A stretch of 64,000 bases of DNA from Galeruca laticollis (Eukaryota; Arthropoda; Insecta; Coleoptera; Chrysomelidae), in contig OY998179.1 of the NCBI GenBank assembly GCA_963921935.1, positions 25,603,114-25,667,113 on the forward strand. Reading direction: 5' to 3'. The translations under genes were made by a program, and so were the position numbers. The notes below the pieces were generated by a model, which was not told where the DNA came from, made no database searches, and worked only from the letters and a program-made list of their open reading frames with translations. Position 1 is the first letter of the stretch. Every line of letters starts with the position of its first letter. Below are positions 54,535 through 64,000 of this stretch, one piece after another.

Positions 54535-54830
54535 TTATGTCAGTCACCGAAGGATCCTCAAGAAAGTGAGTTGTAATTTTCTTAGGGTCTCAACGCTAAT
54601 TATCGTGCCGTTTTTACCGCTATCGAGATTTAGTCACCGAAGGATCCTCAAGAAAGTTAGTTGTAATTTTCTTAGGGCCTCAATGCTATTTATCGTGCCG
54701 TTCTTACCACTATCGAGATTAAGTCATCGAAGAATCCTCAAACAAGTTAGTTGTAAAGTTCTTAGGGTGTCAACATTAATTATTTTGTCGTACCGTACCG
54801 AAGTATCGATATTTCCTGTATTTATTCCCG
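54535..54830. repeat. 90-bp tandem repeat, three copies
   Basis: Units begin near GAGATT...GTCACCGAAGGATCCTCA; the GGATCCTC/GAATCCTC word falls at 54552, 54642 and 54732, exactly 90 apart. The third unit is the most diverged. A plus-strand frame spans it only because 90 is a multiple of three, and I do not call it coding. Confidence 0.75.
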
Positions 54831-55468
54831 CAATATCAGCGCATTAAAATTAGCGAAGTATCTATATATTGCGCTTTTTAACGTGCTTATTACTAAAGTT
54901 ACCGAAGTTATTAGTCATAATGTTTCGAGTTTCCTTTGCCGTCCTATCGAGAAGTACCGAGTCTTTGTGATTTGTTTCCATCACGCGGTGAGTATTTTCT
55001 CAAGAAATTAGATCCACCGAATTGACAAACCACGCCTCACGGCGGTTCTGCAAGTGTCATCATCCAAGCCGATTACCTGAATAGTACCGTCGTGATTGGC
55101 TTGTGACTTCTGGATTCAGGCATCGTTAAAGTTTATTTTGTACCTCTTCTACTTGGGTAAAATAGCACATTTTCCTTACGGATTGTTAAAGACTAATTGA
55201 ATTAGTGTCACACCATTTCTTTAACCGACAAACACTACAGTATCAGAACTATTCTATCATGCTAACTAGTTTTTTGATTTGTAATATTATCTTTGTTATA
55301 GAGAATATTAATGTGCTATGTTGTTTTTATATAGTAATAATTAAGAGATTCGGCGAGCACGCTTATCCTAGATAAAATTATTTTCTGTCCCATTATCTCG
55401 GTGTTACTTTTGAAACGTTCACTTAGCAGTTAACATTTCTAATAGAGTTTTAAATAAATAATTCAGCG
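54831..55468. other. noncoding upstream of the gypsy element
   Basis: No gene. Possibly part of the 5' LTR or flank; the LTR start was not located. Confidence 0.3.
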
Positions 55469-55761
55469 ATGCATGTTAAATTTATTGGTGGAATAGACCA
55501 CACGTCCTTCCTTGCCAATGTTTTAAACAACTATTTAAATGTTGGTGGAATAAACTGTATAGATATCTCACAGAAAAAAATCCTGAATAGAAATTCGGAA
55601 TGCGGCACTATACGAGAGATTGTAATAGAGAATGGTAGTCGCAGAAATCCTGATAAAAGTTTTAAATATTCTGTATATTTATTAAAAAAAACTTGTTCTA
55701 AGAACAAATTCGCAGGGATTACTGGTAGGTTTTATTTTTTTTTTTGTGTAATATTTTCTTA
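55469..55761 (+). CDS. unrecognised small open frame
   Basis: ATG-started 97-codon frame (MHVKFIGGIDHTSFLANVLN, a CGTIREIVIENGS middle, YSVYLLKKTCSKNK). A GG|TAGGTTT or G|GTAGGT donor-like site at 55724 suggests it could be an exon. I recognise no domain. It may be LTR or leader sequence of the gypsy element. Confidence 0.2.
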
Positions 55762-56699
55762 AATTGATAAAGGTTTTTGTCCAGGACAAATCATTAAACT
55801 AGATTGTATATCTGTAAAAAAATGATAAGTACAGTTTCATATATGTCACTGGACAGATATCTAAATATCGTGTTAATTAAAAAAAGGTCTATCTGTAACA
55901 CACTTGGTGTTCTTGTAGCGATACCGCCGGGAATAATTTAACTATTCCGGTAAATTTAACTAAAATCACCCGACGGAAGAACTAAGGTGAAGATTTGTCG
56001 GCAATTTGTATTGACTCACAAGAAATGGTGTTTCCATAAGAGCCAATTCATGATCTAGATACTCAACTATGTATTATACTGAGAATTATTTAACCTAGGA
56101 AGATTTTATGGAGAATCGACTTCGACTTGATACTTCAAGATAAGTAAAATTATATTGTATGGCTTCACCATTCATATTTGTACAGCTTGTCTCAGTTTTT
56201 ATTTATACTTTCTTTTTTCTTCTCACATACACACTTTTACTAACCTATTATTGTCAAACCATGTAACACGTTTAAATATTTTTTCATTCATTATATTCAT
56301 ACATATTAGTAGTCTGTTGTTTTATTTATTATACAGAAAGACCTGTGAAATAGCCTTCAGTACATTTTTTTTGCTTAAGTATTGTCTAAAAACTAGCAGA
56401 GCACAGCAGGTAAGAGTTGACTGATTAAGGAGGTTGATTTTTTCTAATTTTGTTTAGGAACAAAGTTAGTGGCGCCCTTACTATTGATGTAACTTTACTG
56501 TTTTTTAGTTTTTCTCTCTCTCTCTTTCTCTTTCTTTTTCACATTTTCTTTCTTTAATTAAACTTCTTTCAGATAACAGAGCCCTGAGAACTGGCTCCGT
56601 TATCTCCAATCTCTTTGTCAGTTTGGAAAGAACCTACTCTCTTTTAATACTTTCAATTATTTAAATAATTTTTACCCTGAGAGTAAGAGGTTTTTGTTT
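55762..56699. other. probable 5' LTR or leader of the gypsy element
   Basis: Lies directly before the primer-binding site, with a pyrimidine tract (TTTTCTCTCTCTCTCTTTCT, 56513-56532). The matching 3' LTR is not visible in the window, so the LTR start cannot be set. Confidence 0.35.
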
Positions 56700-56700
56700 C

Positions 56701-56717
56701 ATTGGCGCTCCAACGTG
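56701..56717 (+). promoter_or_regulatory. primer-binding-like site for tRNA-Lys
   Basis: TTGGCGCTCCAACGTG differs by one extra T from TGGCGCCCAACGTG, the complement of the 3' end of the tRNA-Lys used by several retroelements. Position, upstream of gag by about 425 bp, suits the 5' LTR end. The insertion weakens the match. Confidence 0.45.
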
Positions 56718-57142
56718 TATTAACTCTTACATGTTGTTATCTCCTATTTCTTTTTGGTAAAAAATTTTAATACTTGAAAATTTTTTTTCCTGCTATTAGG
56801 GGGGAAATATCTTTGATATAATGTTCACTGTTTAACTTTTAATTATATTTTATGCTTTCTGCTTTTATAAAACAGGTCCTGTGTAATAAATATATACATC
56901 TTTTTCGTTGTTTGAAATAGTATATGATATATGTTATATTATATTTATAACTGGTGTGAAGCTTAACGATTCATATATTACTCAGTTTTTATATCAATTC
57001 ATTTGTTACCTTTCAGTGACCTTCAAATTGTAAATTAATGTTGTTGAGTATTTGTTTCAAAATTTTTTTTCTATCATTAGAGTATAAAATTTTAACTTAA
57101 CTTTAAATTACCAAGAGAACTATATTGAATTTAATTACAAAA

Positions 57143-58540
57143 ATGTCTTTGCCTTATAAATTGAAGGTCGAATATTTATTATCTCATGAGCTGGAACACG
57201 AATTGGCATATAGAAATGTTGAAGTATTACCGACAGTAGTGGAGCGTAGAAAATTGTTGAGGGGTATTTTAGCTCAAGAAGCATCCGGTCGCAGTTCTAT
57301 TTTATATGAGAATAGTCAATTGAATTTTGATAGTGAAGTAAACGGTATAGAGTTAACTTTATCTGATTTGAGCAGAAAAATTTCAGAATTTGTAGGATCA
57401 GATAGGGACAATGAATATCTCAGATTAACATGTAGATTAGCTCATGCAAATAATCGGGTGTCTCGTTTGTCATGTAATAATGATGAGGAAGAATTAAAGA
57501 AAAAACAGTTTGCTACTCAGATTTTGTTGTTAGAGGGTGAACTTGATGGTAGATTACCGGGCACTATTCAGGCTCAATCAACTCCTGTGGGTCAGAACCA
57601 AAGCTTTACTTTCTCTAAGCCAGTACCTATATATAAATGGGGAATACATTTCTCAGGAATTGCAGAAAATGAATCTTTGGCAGGATTTTTAGAACGTGTA
57701 GAGTGTTTAAAGATTTCTCGAGGGGTAACAGATAACGAATTATTTTCTAGCGCTGCAGATCTCTTCACTGATCAGGCATTTTATTGGTATTTAAATAATA
57801 GAAGTCAATTTCAAAATTGGTCAGAGTTAGTTTCTAAATTAAAGTCAGATTTTCTCCCATATAATTATCAGGAAGATTTATTGGATGAAATTAAAAATAG
57901 AAAACAAAATATTAATGAAAAAGTTACGTTATATATAAATTCTATGTGTAGTCTATTTAATCGATTAGAAATAAAACAGGATGAATCATCAAAAATTAGA
58001 ATCATTAAGAGAAATTTGCTTTCTAACTATGTTCAACCGCTGGCTTTATTAGATATTACCAGTATCGAAGAGTTAACCGATAAATGTAAAAAGTTGGAAG
58101 AATCTTTTACCTACTCACAGAATTCTCAGAATTCAAGTATTAGTTCGAGCAAACCTAAAATATATCTAGAACCACAGTTAAATAATACTTTTACCTCATC
58201 TTATCGGTCTAGGAATCATAATAATTCTAGACATCTATCTACAGTATCTACAGTAAATTCACATAAAGTTTGCTGGAATTGTGGTGAACAGAATCATTTT
58301 TATCCGCAATGTAAATACGCTTTAAAAGTATTCTGTTATGGATGTGGAAATCCTGGATTTATAAAATCTAAATGTCCAAATTGTTCAAAAAACGAACCAA
58401 GCGGTCAGGTCAATGCTTTGGTGACACCTACCGCTCCTCAAAATCCTTCAGGATCCACACATCCAAAGCAAAAAAATTCAAAAAAACAATCAAAGTCAAG
58501 AACAGTTTCCGAAATAACGCCTTCAACCAGCAACCAATAA
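57143..58540 (+). CDS. gypsy Gag polyprotein
   Basis: ATG at 57143 (AAAATGT context) gives 465 residues with no break. The middle carries the retrotransposon gag (capsid) fold signature: AFYWYLNNRSQFQNWSELVS, LKSDFLPYNYQEDLLDEI, then a RNLL...YVQPLAL block. Two CCHC zinc knuckles follow near residues 377-411 (CWNCGEQNHFYPQC and CYGCGNPGFIKSKC; the second lacks the usual H, reading F). It ends in a Lys/Ser-rich tail overlapping the protease frame in the -1 register. It would form the particle that packages the RNA. Confidence 0.85.
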   Translation: MSLPYKLKVEYLLSHELEHELAYRNVEVLPTVVERRKLLRGILAQEASGRSSILYENSQLNFDSEVNGIELTLSDLSRKISEFVGSDRDNEYLRLTCRLAHANNRVSRLSCNNDEEELKKKQFATQILLLEGELDGRLPGTIQAQSTPVGQNQSFTFSKPVPIYKWGIHFSGIAENESLAGFLERVECLKISRGVTDNELFSSAADLFTDQAFYWYLNNRSQFQNWSELVSKLKSDFLPYNYQEDLLDEIKNRKQNINEKVTLYINSMCSLFNRLEIKQDESSKIRIIKRNLLSNYVQPLALLDITSIEELTDKCKKLEESFTYSQNSQNSSISSSKPKIYLEPQLNNTFTSSYRSRNHNNSRHLSTVSTVNSHKVCWNCGEQNHFYPQCKYALKVFCYGCGNPGFIKSKCPNCSKNEPSGQVNALVTPTAPQNPSGSTHPKQKNSKKQSKSRTVSEITPSTSNQ

Positions 58541-58851
58541 GTGAAATTTATTCCTTACCTAATCTATCTAAAAATTCAAATAAAAATAACTTATCTTATT
58601 TCAATAAAAATGATTGGTTAGCTTGGTTAAATATAGTAAGATCGTTTTACAAACCAAGCAAAGTAAATAAATTTCAGAATTCTATAAATACTCAATTATC
58701 TAGTAATTACTTTTTAGACTTGTTATATCGAAAAGATAATGATAACAGGCCTTATGTGGATATTATTATTTTTGGGAAGACATTCTCTTGTTTGATTGAT
58801 ACAGGAAGTAATCTGAGTGTTTTGGGTTCTCTAGGTTCTCTAGTTTCTTAA
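58372..58851 (+). pseudogene. gypsy protease region of Pol
   Basis: Frame is -1 relative to gag, overlapping it by 169 bases. It contains the aspartic protease motif LIDTGSNLSVLG. The frame ends at 58851 just past a tandem repeat of GGTTCTCTA (58826-58843), and the continuation (PISITEQFQVSTADGTYHDV and on) is in the next register, so a single-base-type shift broke pol here. Normal expression would come through -1 frameshifting from gag. Confidence 0.75.
58471..58477 (+). promoter_or_regulatory. candidate -1 ribosomal frameshift site
   Basis: A AAA AAT in the gag register, inside the gag/pro overlap, is a canonical X XXY YYZ slippery heptamer. No obvious downstream pseudoknot was examined. 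Confidence 0.5.
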
Positions 58852-58854
58852 GAA

Positions 58855-60058
58855 TTTATCTATACCTATTTCTATTACCGAACAGTTTCAAGTTTCGACT
58901 GCTGATGGTACATACCATGATGTTGGGGGTTTTGTAGAAACTTATGTCACAGTGGATAAGTTATCTCGAATTTTAAAATTATATCTTTTACCTTCAGTTA
59001 CTCAAACAGTTATCTTAGGAATGGATTTTTTAAAGACATTCAATATTAAAATAGATTTTTCTAAATTTACTATGAATTTAAATGCCTTATCTTTAAATGT
59101 CATCAATACTGTTAAGGACGTCACAACTTTAACAAATGATGAAAAAATTAAACTTGATGTTGTTATCGAAAAATTTAAAAGCATTAGCCCTAAGGATAAA
59201 ATTGGTAGGACACATATCTTAGAGCATTTTATCGACACAGGAAATTCTCCTCCATTTAAAATAAAACAGTATCCATTGCCTCAAGCTATGGAAGTTCATG
59301 TGAATAATGAGATAGATACATTATTAAAATTAGGGGTTATTGAACCAAGTACATCTCCTTATTGTTCTCCTATCTGTTTAACTCATAAACCTGATGGTAG
59401 TATAAGGTTACTTCTTGATGCTAGATTTTTAAACAAGCAAACTAAAGCAGATTCGTATATGATTCCAAATATCGAGGTAATTCTTAGTCAACTAAGGGAT
59501 ACGCGATATATTTCTAGTATCGATTTAAAACATGCTTTCTATCAAATACCTTTAGAAAAGTCGTCTCGTCCAAAAACAGCTTTCGCAATACGTTCTAGAG
59601 GACTATTTCAATTTACAAGTACACCATTTGGTTTAATCTCAAGTCCAGCTACCATGTCACGATTAATGGATATGGTAATAGGTCCATCTTTAGAACCATA
59701 TTGTTTTTATTATCTTGATGATATAATTGTTTGTACATCACAGTTTGATAAACATGTTGAAATTTTGTCTAAAGTTTATGAGAAATTAAAAGAGGCTAAT
59801 TTAACGGTAAATATTGATAAATGTCATTTTTGTCGTCCTTCTCTTCGCTATTTAGGTTATACCTTGGATGAAAACGGGTTAAGTATTGACGGTGAAAAAA
59901 CTAAAGCTATTACTAACTATCCTGTACCGAGGACAACTACAGAGGTGCGTAGATTTTTAGGTGTTGTTTCATATTATCGTCGTTTTTTAAATAATTTTTC
60001 TACTTTATCTGCTCCCATTTCTGATCTTTTATCTAATAGAAAAAAAATCAACCAATAA
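58855..60058 (+). pseudogene. gypsy reverse transcriptase
   Basis: Continues pol after the shift: end of the protease (VILGMDFLKTFNIKID), then RT with HILEHFIDTGNSPPFKIKQY, KLGVIEPSTSPYCSPICLTH, IRLLLDARFLN, YISSIDLKHAFYQIPL (motif A D), FTSTPFGLISSPATMSRL, FYYLDDIIVCT (motif C YLDD), RYLGYTLDENGLS and VRRFLGVVSYYRRFLNNF. Catalytic residues are present. Stops at 60056-60058 because an A-run at 60040-60047 is one base off; RNase H resumes in the neighbouring register. Confidence 0.85.
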
Positions 60059-61851
60059 GTTGGACACCGGAAGCTCAAAAAGCTTTCGATGATATAAAAA
60101 CTGTCTTAACTACCGCTCCTGTACTTTGTAGTCCTGATTTTGACAAATCATTTTATCTAATGTGTGATGCAAGTGATGTAGGTATTGGAAGTGTGCTTTT
60201 TCAGTTAGAAGATGGGTTGGAACATCCAGTAGCTTATTATAGTAAAAAATTGAATAAATGTCAAAAGAAATACACAACTACTGAAAAAGAGGCCCTTGCA
60301 GTCCTATTATCTATTGATCATTTTCGTTATTATCTTCTGGGACGACATTTTACTGTCATCACCGATCACTCTTCTCTTGTTTGGTTAAATAACATGAAGA
60401 AACCATCACCACGATTAGCTAGGTGGATTCTACAACTTTCACAATACAATTTTTCGATAGTCCATCGTAGAGCAACGGGTACCGTACCTGCAGATTTTCT
60501 ATCAAGGGTGCCGGAAATAAATGTATTAGATTTATCTTTACTAAAACCTGATAATTGGTATAAAATTATGATAAATAAGGTTCAAACCGATCCGGATAGT
60601 TATCCTAATTTCAAGGTGGAAAATAATATTCTATATAAGCATGTCTTTAACAAGTATGCCAATATTTGCAATTTAACTGACTGGAAAATTGTAGTTCCAA
60701 CGGAAAACAGACTTGAATTGTTATCTAAATTTCATGATGATCCTACTGCAGCTCATTTCGGTGTTTTTAAAACATTAGAAAGAATTTCAGAGTTATATTA
60801 TTGGCCCAAAATGAGACAGAGTGTACAAAAATATGTGAGGCGCTGTAAAGTTTGTGCTGCCTGTAAGCCCACAAATTTGCCACAAGCTGGTCTCATGGGT
60901 AAATATCGTAACATAGGGTTTCCTTTCCAGTTAATTTCCTGTGATTTAATAGGCCCATATCCTAGATCTCGCCAGGGAAATACGTGTGCATTGGTCATTG
61001 TTGATTTCTTCTCTAAATTTGTTTTAATTCAACCTTTAAAACAAGCTACCTCTTCTGCGATTGTGAAATTTATTGAAAATAATGTTTTTCTAATTTTTGG
61101 AGTTCCTCAAATAGTAGCTGTAGACAATGGTAAACAGTTCACTAGTCAGTTGTTTAAAAGTTTGATGTCTAAGTACAATGTCCAAAGTATTTGGTACACT
61201 GCAAATTACACTCCTCAAGCCAATCATACTGAGCGTGTGAATAAATCTATTGTCACTGCAATACGTTCATATTGTTTTTCTGATCATAGAACTTGGGATG
61301 TAGAATTACAGAAAATAGCTCAGGCAATTCGTTTGTCTAAACATGAAGTCACAGAATTTCCACCATCTTTTCTTGTGTTTGCTAGAAACGTACCTGTATC
61401 AGGGTCATTCTTCGGGAATATTGCAGAAAATGCAAATAATCAGCCTGCAATTGCTGATAAAATACACCGTTTGCAGGATACTCAAGAAATGCCAAAAATT
61501 TTCGAAGATGTTAGAAAAAAATTACACAAGGCTTACATAAAATCGAGTAACCGTTATAATCTTCGTAAGCGCGATATTAAATTTCATGTAGGTGATCATG
61601 TTTGGAAAAAGAATTATCAGAAATCTGATAAAGCTCAATTTATTTCTGCAAAATTTATGCCTAAATATATACATTGTACTGTTAACCGTGTTATATCTCC
61701 CTTGATTTATGAACTTAAAGATAGTAATGGCAAAAATATAGGACGATGGCATATTAAAGATCTAAAAGAATATAACTTATCTACTGATGAATCAAGTGAC
61801 TCTACCGATGATGAAAATAATCCTGACTCAGTATCTTCGGATAGTGAATGA
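60059..61851 (+). pseudogene. gypsy RNase H and integrase
   Basis: Begins ISWTPEAQKAFDDIK at about 60055, then RNase H with LMCDASDVGIGSVL (first D), EKEALAVLLSI, VITDHSSLVWL and a terminal VPADFLSRV. Integrase: HHCC finger (HDDPTAAHFG, CKVCAACK), core D in ISCDLIGPYP, D in AVDNGKQFTS, E in PQANHTERVNK, and a C-terminal GDHVWKK...SPLIYELKDSNG, GRWHIKDLKEY module of the GPY/F type. It ends in an acidic Ser/Asp tail. This part is uninterrupted for 563 codons, but it is separated from RT by the A-run shift. Confidence 0.85.
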
Positions 61852-61855
61852 ACAT

Positions 61856-62745
61856 TTGTTAGATGAACACATTTTTACCTTATCTGCAAAAGTAATTTTA
61901 CTGTAGATTTTTCTGTGTTGTGCAGAGAGTTAAAAATAATCTCTTGGCTAAATTAATTTGTTGGTAACCTAGGTTTATCTTGTAGATTATATTTTTGAAA
62001 TTAGAAAGTATTAAGAAATTAATATTATTTTTGTTTACTGAATTAGAGTTATGTGATGTTGGAACGGTAATTAGTATCACTAAAATTTGAATGTTCCATA
62101 TTATATTTCTAATTTGTAGACTTATCTTTTCAGTTGAAATGTGTAGTTACACATACTGAAAAATATTATCTTATCTTACCGTTTTCAGTTGAATTGTGTC
62201 AAATGACACAAATTGAAATAATTTATCTTACCTTGGGTTTTTGTGTGTTAGAGAGAATGACACACAGAGATTTATCTTTATCTTTACCTTATTTTATCTC
62301 GTGTCGAAAATTTATCTTTACCTTATCTTATCTTGTGCCGCAGCAGACATAAATCGTGCGTCTTCTGTACATTTAAATATTGTCCCACCAGACATCTATT
62401 GTATAGTATATATCCTAGCTTGCTATAATAGTTATAGCAAATTTGACTCTTACCTCTTTTGGCACAGCAACACAGAAATGATCTATCTATGTTACTTAAT
62501 AGTTGGTTTAATTTTATCTTAAAATTTTTATCTTTATCTTTTCTAGTTAGATTCCAAATGAATCCAGTTCATTGTAAGGAATTTAATTTTCAGTGTTCTT
62601 AAACGCTTATCTCTATCTAACAAATAGTTATTTTCACTATTCAAAAATATCTATAATTATCTTGATATATCTTACCGTAGAAATTAAAATTTCTATCTGT
62701 CAAGAAAACATATTTTCTTTGTCTTATAGTAAGGGAATTTGAGAG
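61856..62745. repeat. 3' region rich in TATCTT motifs and hairpins
   Basis: About 15 TATCTT hexamers (AAGATA on the other strand, GATA-factor-like) in roughly 800 bp, often as TTATCTTTACC or TTATCTTATC. Two related hairpins are embedded: TTCAGT...ATGTGTA/TACACAT...ACTGAA near 62129-62159 and TTCAGTTGAATTGTGTC/GACACAAATTGAA near 62184-62216. No frame is supported. Confidence 0.6.
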
Positions 62746-63250
62746 GATAGAACAAATAAGTTTGGAGTTTATTGCCTCACCTTAAGAATATGACATATGG
62801 TTGTTAAATATGTTAGTGCTGGAATAATCGTCCATTCCTTTGTGACAGTATTTGTATTTCCTCTAATTTACTTTCTCTCTGTTTGCTATTTAGGATTCTT
62901 ATGAATTCTTATTATTATCTACATAGAAACATCAAAATATCTTTTTGATATTTCTTTACCTGACTATGACTCATATACACTAGATTATAATATTAATCTA
63001 GGCATTAAAAACACAATATCTTTACCTTAATGATTCACAATATCGAAAAGTAGATACGAATAAGTTTGGAGTTGGTTACCTCACCATTAGATAATGACTT
63101 GTTGTTGTTAAATATGTTAGTGCAGGAATCATCGTCCATTCCCTTGTGACAGTATTTGTATTTTCTTTAAAGTTTACTTCTTCCCTCTTGTGAATATTGC
63201 GAAGTGTTTTTGATGTTCCTTTACCTGATTGTGACGTCTATATTCTCAAT
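62746..63250. repeat. direct duplication about 302 bp apart
   Basis: 62746-62990 and 63053-63250 align with moderate divergence; shared words include AATAAGTTTGGAGTT, GTTGTTAAATATGTTAGTGC, ATCGTCCATTCC, TGTGACAGTATTTGTATTT and TTTACCTGA. They lie in the 3' flank of the gypsy pol and could be a repeated leader or LTR-proximal segment. Confidence 0.65.
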
Positions 63251-64000
63251 GAGAATAGTAAGTTTTTTCTTTTTTTCTTTCTTTTCATTAGTTATAGGAT
63301 ACGGCAATTAGTTATGAGTTTTATCGACCTATTTATCTGAGCCATATTATGTTATTCTTTTCTCTTCCTATTATCATTTTATTTTAACTTTTATTTTTGA
63401 TTTAAAGAATTTATCTGGGGTAGTATTCTTGTGAGTTTATTCTCACCAGTGTTGCTTGCAGTTCGGTCTACGGATAACGAGGGGCAACCCTGAAATATCA
63501 CTCCTGGGCAAATGTCTTTTCCTATATTCCTTACCTTCAGAACAAATATGCACTCAGTGAATAAGGTTCGTGACAAATACCTAACTTGTCTTTCATATAA
63601 TGGGTGGTTAATGTTGGACCATCTTAATAAATTTCCAACTTTTAATCTTTTTCTATATCTTTTTATGTTTCTTCCCGACTTTGTCTTTTTGGTATCATTT
63701 AATAACCCTTCAGGTTATTATTTTAGCGTTAATGATATGCTAGAATATCATTGAGTGTGCAGTACTCTGAACTGGACGTTGTGTAGTGTCTTCGTTCGAG
63801 CTACATTGCGGTGTGGGGTGTTTGAAGTTGTTATGGGGCAATGTGGAAGCAGTTGAATCGGAATACGAGGCTCTCTTTGCTGCTAAGTTTGCGCAATTTC
63901 GGTCTTGTGTGATCACTTACAACTTGGCACACCTTCTGTTTCTAGATTGAGCCATGGGGATTCTCAGCATCTGACCTGACGGTGGATATCGGATGCAGAC
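63251..64000. other. noncoding to window end
   Basis: No gene. The last 250 bases are GC-richer than the flank. No match to the region before 56700 was found that would mark the 3' LTR. Confidence 0.35.

Larger units (their letters stand above)
56700..61855 (+). mobile_element. Ty3/gypsy LTR retrotransposon
   Basis: Primer-binding-like site, gag, protease, RT, RNase H and integrase follow in Ty3/gypsy order. No env frame follows the integrase. The 3' LTR is presumably beyond 64000 or lost. gag is whole, but pol has two frame breaks, so the copy is probably dependent on others. Confidence 0.85.

Noticed and set aside
54566..54847. A 93-codon plus frame over the 90-bp repeats
   Set aside because: It stays open only because the repeat length is a multiple of three; no domain and no supporting splice or start context.
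54831..64000. A complete LTR pair for the gypsy element
   Set aside because: No shared sequence between the region before 56700 and the region after 61855 was found by eye.
61856..64000. An env gene after integrase
   Set aside because: Frames here are short, low-complexity and without signal peptide or membrane-anchor pattern; the sequence is repeat-like.
1..64000. tRNA, rRNA, CRISPR, prophage or operon features
   Set aside because: None seen; the intron-bearing genes and element families point to a nuclear animal genome.

Overview
This window looks like an AT-rich repeat-dense stretch of an animal nuclear genome, most likely an insect. The evidence is the set of element families (PIF/Harbinger, mariner-like, pogo, Ginger, hAT, Tc1, DIRS-like, RTE, R1/LOA-like and Jockey-superfamily non-LTR, Penelope-like, BEL/Pao and Ty3/gypsy), the spliceosomal introns inside several transposase genes, and the lack of any operon, Shine-Dalgarno, tRNA, rRNA or CRISPR signal. 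I cannot name the species. Almost every coding segment belongs to a mobile element. The only candidate host exon is a weak one at 9053-9158.

Layout. 1-818: 3' part of a pogo/jerky-type transposase. 1.2-2.3 kb: decayed gene of the DUF7869 type. 2.8-3.1 kb: Penelope-like GIY-YIG endonuclease. 4.7-8.0 kb: a minus-strand RTE-like retrotransposon split by a plus-strand RTE-like element (5942-7499) with a 10-bp target duplication. 8.0-12.5 kb: mariner-like elements, including a complete one (9304-11403) with about 365-bp terminal inverted repeats, and a pogo N-terminal scrap. 15.2-18.0 kb: a five-exon DDE transposase element inserted in a tandem array. 18.06-27.0 kb: one decayed DIRS-like retrotransposon carrying two later insertions, an R1/LOA-like non-LTR element (20228-22759, 12-bp duplication) and a PIF/Harbinger transposon (23601-26622, TTA duplication). 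27.4-29.0 kb: second Harbinger remnant. 31.45-34.63 kb: Ginger-type DNA transposon with integrase-like transposase. 35.4-36.8 kb: hAT and Tc1 scraps. 36.9-46.4 kb: an interval bounded by perfect 24-bp pogo-type inverted ends and TA, holding a broken pogo transposase, a spliced DUF4806-like remnant with its own inverted repeats, and a 1,020-bp foldback element. 50.9-53.9 kb: BEL/Pao integrase and Jockey-superfamily fragments. 56.7 kb to at least 61.9 kb: a Ty3/gypsy element with intact gag and a pol broken at two points; its 3' flank is full of TATCTT motifs and has a 300-bp-spaced duplication.

The window is best read as layers of insertion. Several target-site duplications are exact, and removing the inserted element makes the interrupted reading frame continuous, which gives relative ages: the DIRS-like and outer RTE copies are older than the elements inside them. 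Most genes carry stops or frameshifts. The mariner-like transposase at 9943-11013 is the only complete uninterrupted transposase frame; the gypsy gag is also uninterrupted.
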